Source: an archaeon
GTDB taxonomy: Archaea > Hydrothermarchaeota > Hydrothermarchaeia > Hydrothermarchaeales > Hydrothermarchaeaceae
Direction: 5' to 3'
Length of the DNA: 10,003 bases
Assembly (NCBI GenBank): GCA_018830205.1
Contig: JAHJSX010000102.1
Coordinates: 1-10,003, forward strand
Under the pieces are notes generated by a model, which did no database searches, was not told the origin of the DNA, and saw only the letters and a program-made list of their open reading frames with translations. Position 1 is the first letter of the stretch, and each line of letters starts with the position of its first letter. Positions 6,781-10,003 of the stretch are shown in pieces. The translations under genes and the position numbers were made by a program.

Positions 6781-7557
6781 ATGTCAATCAGGCACATTCT
6801 AGATGACTACAAAAAGGGCAAAGTATCCCTCGAAGAGGCTGAGCGCAATCTCAGGCTTTTCAGCATGAAAAAGATAGAAAACATGGGACTCATTGACACC
6901 CACAGGCAGAACCGGACAGGGGTGCCGGAGGCCATATTCGGGGAGGGCAAGACCGACGCAGAAATAATTTCTCTTGCAAAAAGCTTCATCGAAAAGAAGA
7001 ACCGGTGCATTGTAACCCGGCTGACCCCCGAGAGGATGGCCAAGATATCAAAGAAACTTACGGGCGCAAAAATTGAAAAAAACACAAAAGCTGGTGCTCT
7101 GGTAATCAGCAAAAAAGGAGCAAAAATAAAAAAGACAGGAGGGCGTGTTGCAGTGCTATGCGCCGGCACCTCAGACATCGGGCGTGCCGAGGAGGCGGCC
7201 TTGATTTCGCGCGAGATGGGGTGCGAGGTTATCACTTTTTATGACGTGGGCATTGCAGGCATTCACAGGTTGATTCCTGCTGTAGAGGGGATTATAAAAC
7301 ATGACGCGGACGCAGTGGTCGTCGCAGCAGGCATGGAGGGGGCGCTGCCCTCGGTGGTCGCAGGCCTTATCGATGTCCCCGTTATCGGTCTTCCAGTGTC
7401 AGTGGGCTACGGCGAGGGAGGGCGCGGCAGGGCCGCGCTTTATTCAATGCTCCAGAGCTGCTCCCCCGGTCTTGCAACGGTTAACATAGACAACGGGTTT
7501 GGCGCAGGGGCGATGGCATCACTTATTGCTAATCGGGCAGCAAAATTTAGAGATTAA
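6781..7557 (+). CDS. larB: Pyridinium-3,5-biscarboxylic acid mononucleotide synthase (nickel-pincer cofactor biosynthesis)
   Basis: LarB performs the first step of nickel-pincer nucleotide synthesis, carboxylating the pyridinium ring of nicotinic acid adenine dinucleotide and releasing AMP to give P2CMN. The 258-residue product has the family layout. There is an N-terminal helical part with GVPEAIFGEGKTDAEI (about 47-62). A PurE-like Rossmann domain follows with VAVLCAGTSDIGRAEEAA (123-140), FYDVGIAGIHRL (153-164) and the glycine-rich AAGMEGALPSVVAGL. After that come LPVSVGYGEGG and the terminal MLQSCSPGLATVNIDNGFGAG (223-243). C227 in SCSPG corresponds by motif to the conserved cysteine proposed to be catalytic. 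It was formerly annotated as NCAIR mutase-related. The ATG has no strong ribosome site and follows the regulator stop by 2 nt. Its 3' end overlaps that of larC by 11 bp on the opposite strand. Confidence 0.94.
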   Translation: MSIRHILDDYKKGKVSLEEAERNLRLFSMKKIENMGLIDTHRQNRTGVPEAIFGEGKTDAEIISLAKSFIEKKNRCIVTRLTPERMAKISKKLTGAKIEKNTKAGALVISKKGAKIKKTGGRVAVLCAGTSDIGRAEEAALISREMGCEVITFYDVGIAGIHRLIPAVEGIIKHDADAVVVAAGMEGALPSVVAGLIDVPVIGLPVSVGYGEGGRGRAALYSMLQSCSPGLATVNIDNGFGAGAMASLIANRAAKFRD

Positions 7558-8722
7558 GTGTGGATTCTATCTCTTTGTAAACTTTCCTGAAAGGCAATTT
7601 TGTTTTCTTTGCGATTTTTTTTACATCTTCGTATTCTGGTTTTACATTTACTATGTTTCCGGCTTCGCCGGTTGCAACCTTCACACGCACCTTTCCTTTG
7701 TAGCCCGGGATGTCGATATCCACCTTTTTTATTTCTCGCTTAAGGGTCTGCCTTTTCTGGACAATCCCTGTCCTGATTCCAAGCGTCCCGGTTTCCGTGG
7801 TTAAAACCCCTGAAAGAATATCAGTGTCTTCTTTCCTGCACATAACTGATATGATATGCCCCGGCCTTCCCTTTTTGGTGATGGTGGGCTGAATCTGAAC
7901 ATCAAGCGCCCCCATTTCATAGAGGCGCTCAAGGGTGTAGCCAAGCACCTCGCCGGAGACGTCGTCTACGTTTGTCTCAAGCATTGATATCGAGTCTTCA
8001 AGCGGCAGTAATTTTCCAATCATCACCCGCAAAATATTCGGGTTTTTAAGGTCAAACCCCCCAGCACCTGTGCCGATTGTTCCAACTTCGAAGTTTTGGG
8101 GCTCTTCAAACCTCACAAGATTTGCAAGCAGCGCGACGCCGGTTGGCGTCGCAAGCTCAAATTCGTCACTCGAAAAATAAAATGGAATCTTGAATTTTCT
8201 CAAGATTTCTGTAGTCACTGGAGGGGGTATAGAAAGCTCCCCATGCTCTGTCTTAACGCGCCCCTTGCCAACAAGGACCGCAGATGAAAATCCTCTCCTG
8301 CCAAGAAGGCCAAGGCTTCCAAGAAGGACAGACGCGCCGGCAATGTCCACAACCGTGTCAACAGAGCCAAGTTCATGCAGGTGGACGTTCTTTGTGCCAT
8401 GGACTGCCTTTTCCCCGTCAAGGATGGTTTTTGCAACAAGAAGCGCAAATTCCTTTTCCTTTTTGCCTGTCAAAACCTTCCCTAAGATTCCCTCAAGGTC
8501 CCCGTATCTGCCTTCTGTCTCAATGTCAACAAAAAGCGCTTTAATTCCTTTTTGCTTGACCTTCTCCTTTTTTACATTGATTTTGCATCTTGCTTCCTTT
8601 TCTATCCTTTTTACAACTGCCAAAAACTTCTTTTCGCTCCCGCCAGCGTCAATAAGCGCCCCCAGGAGCATATTGCCGCTTATGCCGGACTGCAGGGGGT
8701 CGATGTAGAACGTAGTTGTCAT
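7547..8722 (-). CDS. larC: Pyridinium-3,5-bisthiocarboxylic acid mononucleotide nickel chelatase
   Basis: LarC inserts nickel into the pincer ligand (P2TMN) in a CTP-dependent reaction, the last step of the NPN cofactor used by LarA-type racemases and epimerases. From the ATG at 8722 the product has 391 residues. It shows the family blocks FYIDPLQSGISGNMLLGALID (5-25), HLHELGSVDTVVDIAGA (114-130), HGELSIPPPVTTEILR (160-175), LATPTGVALL (190-199), LETNVDDVSGE (248-258), ALDVQIQPTITKKGRPG (272-288) and TETGTLGIRTG (309-319). N- and C-terminal parts are in one uninterrupted frame, unlike the Lactobacillus gene, which needs a programmed frameshift to join larC1 and larC2. The usual GISGDM is GISGNM here, and one residue is inserted before it. 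A longer in-frame ATG at 8776 adds 18 non-conserved residues running into the promoter, so it is rejected. Confidence 0.94.
   Translation of the reverse strand: MTTTFYIDPLQSGISGNMLLGALIDAGGSEKKFLAVVKRIEKEARCKINVKKEKVKQKGIKALFVDIETEGRYGDLEGILGKVLTGKKEKEFALLVAKTILDGEKAVHGTKNVHLHELGSVDTVVDIAGASVLLGSLGLLGRRGFSSAVLVGKGRVKTEHGELSIPPPVTTEILRKFKIPFYFSSDEFELATPTGVALLANLVRFEEPQNFEVGTIGTGAGGFDLKNPNILRVMIGKLLPLEDSISMLETNVDDVSGEVLGYTLERLYEMGALDVQIQPTITKKGRPGHIISVMCRKEDTDILSGVLTTETGTLGIRTGIVQKRQTLKREIKKVDIDIPGYKGKVRVKVATGEAGNIVNVKPEYEDVKKIAKKTKLPFRKVYKEIESTLNL
7612..7622 (+). terminator. Possible T-rich terminator for the larB transcript
   Basis: A run of eight T residues (7615-7622) lies about 58 nt after the larB stop, inside the opposing larC coding sequence and within a generally T-rich stretch (7590-7650). 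Archaeal intrinsic termination mainly needs U-tracts, so this may end the larB message. On the other strand the same bases encode lysines of LarC (AKKTK region), which is an alternative reason for the composition. Confidence 0.25.
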
Positions 8723-8753
8723 AATGCTACCATTTTTATAGTTAACCGGGTCG

Positions 8754-8767
8754 TATAAATATATAAT
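8754..8767. promoter_or_regulatory. Bidirectional TATA-box region between larC and the sORF-PAS unit
   Basis: The 14-nt A/T stretch tataaatatataat reads as a TATA box on either strand. Rightwards it starts 37 nt before the ATG at 8791, placing initiation at about 8785-8791 and a leaderless message for the small ORF. Leftwards it would initiate near 8733, about 11 nt before the larC ATG. It is the strongest TATA-like sequence in the 68 bp between the two starts. A weaker minus-strand ctataaaaat (about 8731-8740) would initiate inside larC and is less likely. Confidence 0.45.
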
Positions 8768-8790
8768 CCGAAACAATTAATAATATCAAG

Positions 8791-8913
8791 ATGAAAATAG
8801 GAAAGAAGAGGGTGATGTTACTCTTGAATTCCAGACGAATCTTAATATCTTCTATTTCAGTGTTTGCCCTATTGGAATGGGTTAGGGACAAAAACCAGGA
8901 GACCCGACTTTGA
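8791..8913 (+). CDS. Small ORF of 40 codons, translationally coupled to the PAS gene (hypothetical)
   Basis: I do not recognise this 40-residue product. It begins MKIGKKRVM, is rich in basic residues, and has a hydrophobic segment at about 17-28 (ILISSISVFALL) followed by EWVRDKNQETRL. The ATG lies where the upstream TATA-like stretch (8754-8767) would start transcription, so it would be a leaderless first cistron. Its TGA (8911-8913) overlaps the TTG start of the PAS gene as TTGA. The PAS gene's AGGAG (8897-8901) sits inside its last codons, as in coupled genes. It could be a leader peptide controlling PAS translation, a small membrane-associated partner, or simply an untranslated leader that happens to stay open. 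Length alone is weak evidence; the position of both ends is what makes it worth listing. Confidence 0.4.
   Translation: MKIGKKRVMLLLNSRRILISSISVFALLEWVRDKNQETRL
8897..8901 (+). promoter_or_regulatory. Shine-Dalgarno site fixing the TTG start of the PAS gene
   Basis: AGGAG ends 8 nt before the TTG at 8910, ideal spacing. The frame is closed upstream by a TAG at 8883-8885, with no ATG or GTG between, so the TTG is the best supported start; the next ATG in frame is at 8967. Confidence 0.75.
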
Positions 8914-10003
8914 GCAACAAAGAAAAGGCGCTTGCAGATTATCCCTTTAAGACCATCTTTGAGAACATGGAAGAGGGGGTCATGGTGATAGACAAAAACT
9001 ACAAAATCACAGACGTAAATTCTGCTATTCTAAAAAGAATGGGCCTTAAAAAGAAGGACGTAATCGGAAAGAGATGCCATGAGGTCAGCCACAACAGGAC
9101 GTCGCCATGCAAGCCCCCTCATGAATGCCCCTACAAAGAGGTCATGAAGACCGGGAAGCAATTCCGGGTCGTGCACACTCACTTTGACAAGAAGGGAAAT
9201 GAGATTTACGTAGAACTTACGGCCTTCCCGATAAAAGATAATGGAAATAAGATAACCCACATCATCGAGATTTCAAGAGACATCACCGAGCGCAGGAAGG
9301 CACAAGAAGAAATTGGCTTTCTGGCTTCCATTATTAAAAATCTCCCTGATGCGGTCTGTTCCATTGATACAAAAGGGAATATTATTTCATGGAACGAGGG
9401 CGCTGAAAAGATGCTGGGCTATAAGGTCAAGGAGATTTTAGGGAAGCCTATCCTCAAAATTATTCCCCAGGAACTTGGCAAGAAAGAGCTTGAGCACTGC
9501 ATAAATATCCTGGGCCAGGGAAGGAGTTTATCTGGATACGAGTCAACGAGGGTCGCAAAGGACGGCAGGGTGGTGCTAGTAGAACTCACAGGTGTTGCCC
9601 TGAAGGACGAAAATCAAAACATCGTAAGTTATGCTTCTATAATGCACGACATCACCGAGCGCAAAGAGATGGAAAACGCGCTAAGCAAACAGACCGAGAC
9701 ATCTCAAAAGTACCTTGACCTTGCAGGAAGCATCATGCTGGTAATCGGCAAAGACCAGAGGGTCAAGGTGGTAAACAGAAGATTATGCAAAGTCCTGGGG
9801 TACAAGGAAGAGGAGATTGTCGGAAAAAACTGGTTCGATACTTTCATTCCAAAAAACGACATGGTGCAAGTGAAGAAAGTGTTCAACCAGCTGATTAAAG
9901 GAAAAGTCGAAACGACAGAATATTATGAAAATACTGTTTTAACAAAAAGCGGCGAAGAGCGACTTATCGCGTGGCATAATGCAGTCATAAGGGATGCCAA
10001 AGG
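8910..10003 (+). CDS. Multi-PAS sensory protein, probably a histidine kinase (3' truncated)
   Basis: The frame is open from the TTG at 8910 to the right edge, giving 364 residues with no signal peptide or membrane helix, so a cytoplasmic sensor is expected. Three PAS domains follow in series: PAS1 at about 12-125 (FENMEEGVMVIDKNYKITDVN), PAS2 at about 137-250 (IIKNLPDAVCSIDTKGNIISWN) and PAS3 from about 268 to the edge (LDLAGSIMLVIGKDQRVKVVN). PAS1 and PAS2 end in the typical DITERR/DITERK signal-transfer motif. PAS1 carries a Cys/His-rich loop with C56, H57, H61, C67, H71 and C73, known from many anaerobe PAS domains and possibly redox- or metal-linked. No kinase domain is reached in the window. 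A histidine kinase C terminus is the usual outcome of this layout, but it is inference. It is divergent from larC and follows the 40-codon ORF with a 4-nt overlap. Confidence 0.88.
   Translation, partial: MSNKEKALADYPFKTIFENMEEGVMVIDKNYKITDVNSAILKRMGLKKKDVIGKRCHEVSHNRTSPCKPPHECPYKEVMKTGKQFRVVHTHFDKKGNEIYVELTAFPIKDNGNKITHIIEISRDITERRKAQEEIGFLASIIKNLPDAVCSIDTKGNIISWNEGAEKMLGYKVKEILGKPILKIIPQELGKKELEHCINILGQGRSLSGYESTRVAKDGRVVLVELTGVALKDENQNIVSYASIMHDITERKEMENALSKQTETSQKYLDLAGSIMLVIGKDQRVKVVNRRLCKVLGYKEEEIVGKNWFDTFIPKNDMVQVKKVFNQLIKGKVETTEYYENTVLTKSGEERLIAWHNAVIRDAK
9279..9294 (+). repeat. 16-bp direct repeat, copy 1 (PAS1 end)
   Basis: The sequence gacatcaccgagcgca here is identical to 9648-9663. 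Both copies encode the DITER motif closing consecutive PAS domains, so the repeat reflects internal domain duplication under constraint rather than a mobile element. Confidence 0.7.
9648..9663 (+). repeat. 16-bp direct repeat, copy 2 (PAS2 end)
   Basis: Second copy of gacatcaccgagcgca, at the equivalent position after PAS2, 369 bp from copy 1 in the same reading frame. Confidence 0.7.

Noticed and set aside
8190..8708. 172-codon open frame antisense to larC
   Set aside because: Low-complexity Ser/Pro/Phe-rich translation mirroring larC codon bias; no recognisable domain, and larC is a clear gene.
7547..8722. Programmed frameshift splitting larC into larC1/larC2
   Set aside because: The reading frame is continuous through both LarC regions, so no frameshift is needed here.
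8723..8776. Upstream ATG at 8776 for larC
   Set aside because: The added residues are not conserved in LarC and the start would lie upstream of the TATA-like stretch in the divergent region.
1..10003. tRNA, rRNA, CRISPR array, insertion sequence or attachment site
   Set aside because: No tRNA cloverleaf or conserved TPsiC-like segment, no regularly spaced repeats, no transposase motif and no terminal inverted repeats were seen; intergenic space is very short.

Overview
The window reads as euryarchaeal DNA from a methanogen, anaerobic alkane or methane oxidiser, or a related C1-metabolising archaeon. The evidence is a complete ftr gene (formylmethanofuran:tetrahydromethanopterin formyltransferase), the archaeal four-subunit type of pyruvate:ferredoxin oxidoreductase, TATA boxes 25-32 nt ahead of several starts with little or no leader, and a membrane-anchored winged-helix protein of a typically archaeal architecture. 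I cannot name the genus. Coding density is very high, and both edges cut through genes.

Layout. (1) Positions 1-2004, plus strand: 3' part of porA followed by complete porB, overlapping by 4 nt. (2) 2005-3168, minus strand: an MFS drug-efflux-like transporter whose stop codon abuts the porB stop. (3) 3169-3217: a short divergent promoter region. (4) 3218-5829, plus strand: a tight cluster of ftr, an OB-fold/HD-domain protein (YhaM-type 3'-5' exoribonuclease family) starting at TTG, and a nitrilase-superfamily amidohydrolase, each gap 1 nt. (5) 5855-7557, plus strand: a secreted-domain/TM/winged-helix regulator and larB, 2 nt apart, with a probable own promoter overlapping the preceding stop codon. 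(6) 7547-8722, minus strand: larC, whose 3' end overlaps that of larB by 11 bp. (7) 8723-8790: a divergent AT-rich promoter region. (8) 8791-10003, plus strand: a 40-codon small ORF whose stop overlaps (TTGA) the TTG start of a multi-PAS sensory protein that runs off the right edge.

Functionally, PorAB interconverts pyruvate and acetyl-CoA with ferredoxin, and Ftr moves the formyl group between methanofuran and tetrahydromethanopterin, so the left half carries central C1/C2 carbon and electron flow. LarB and LarC make two of the three steps of the nickel-pincer nucleotide (NPN) cofactor pathway. LarE and any LarA-type client enzyme are not in the window. The membrane-tethered regulator beside larB and the PAS protein divergent from larC place sensory or regulatory genes on both sides of this cofactor pair.

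No mobile element, CRISPR array, tRNA or rRNA was recognised. The least expected items are the apparently leaderless small ORF coupled to the PAS gene, the Cys-containing N-terminal extension of PorB, and the regulator-larB pairing. None of these amounts to a demonstrated new system.
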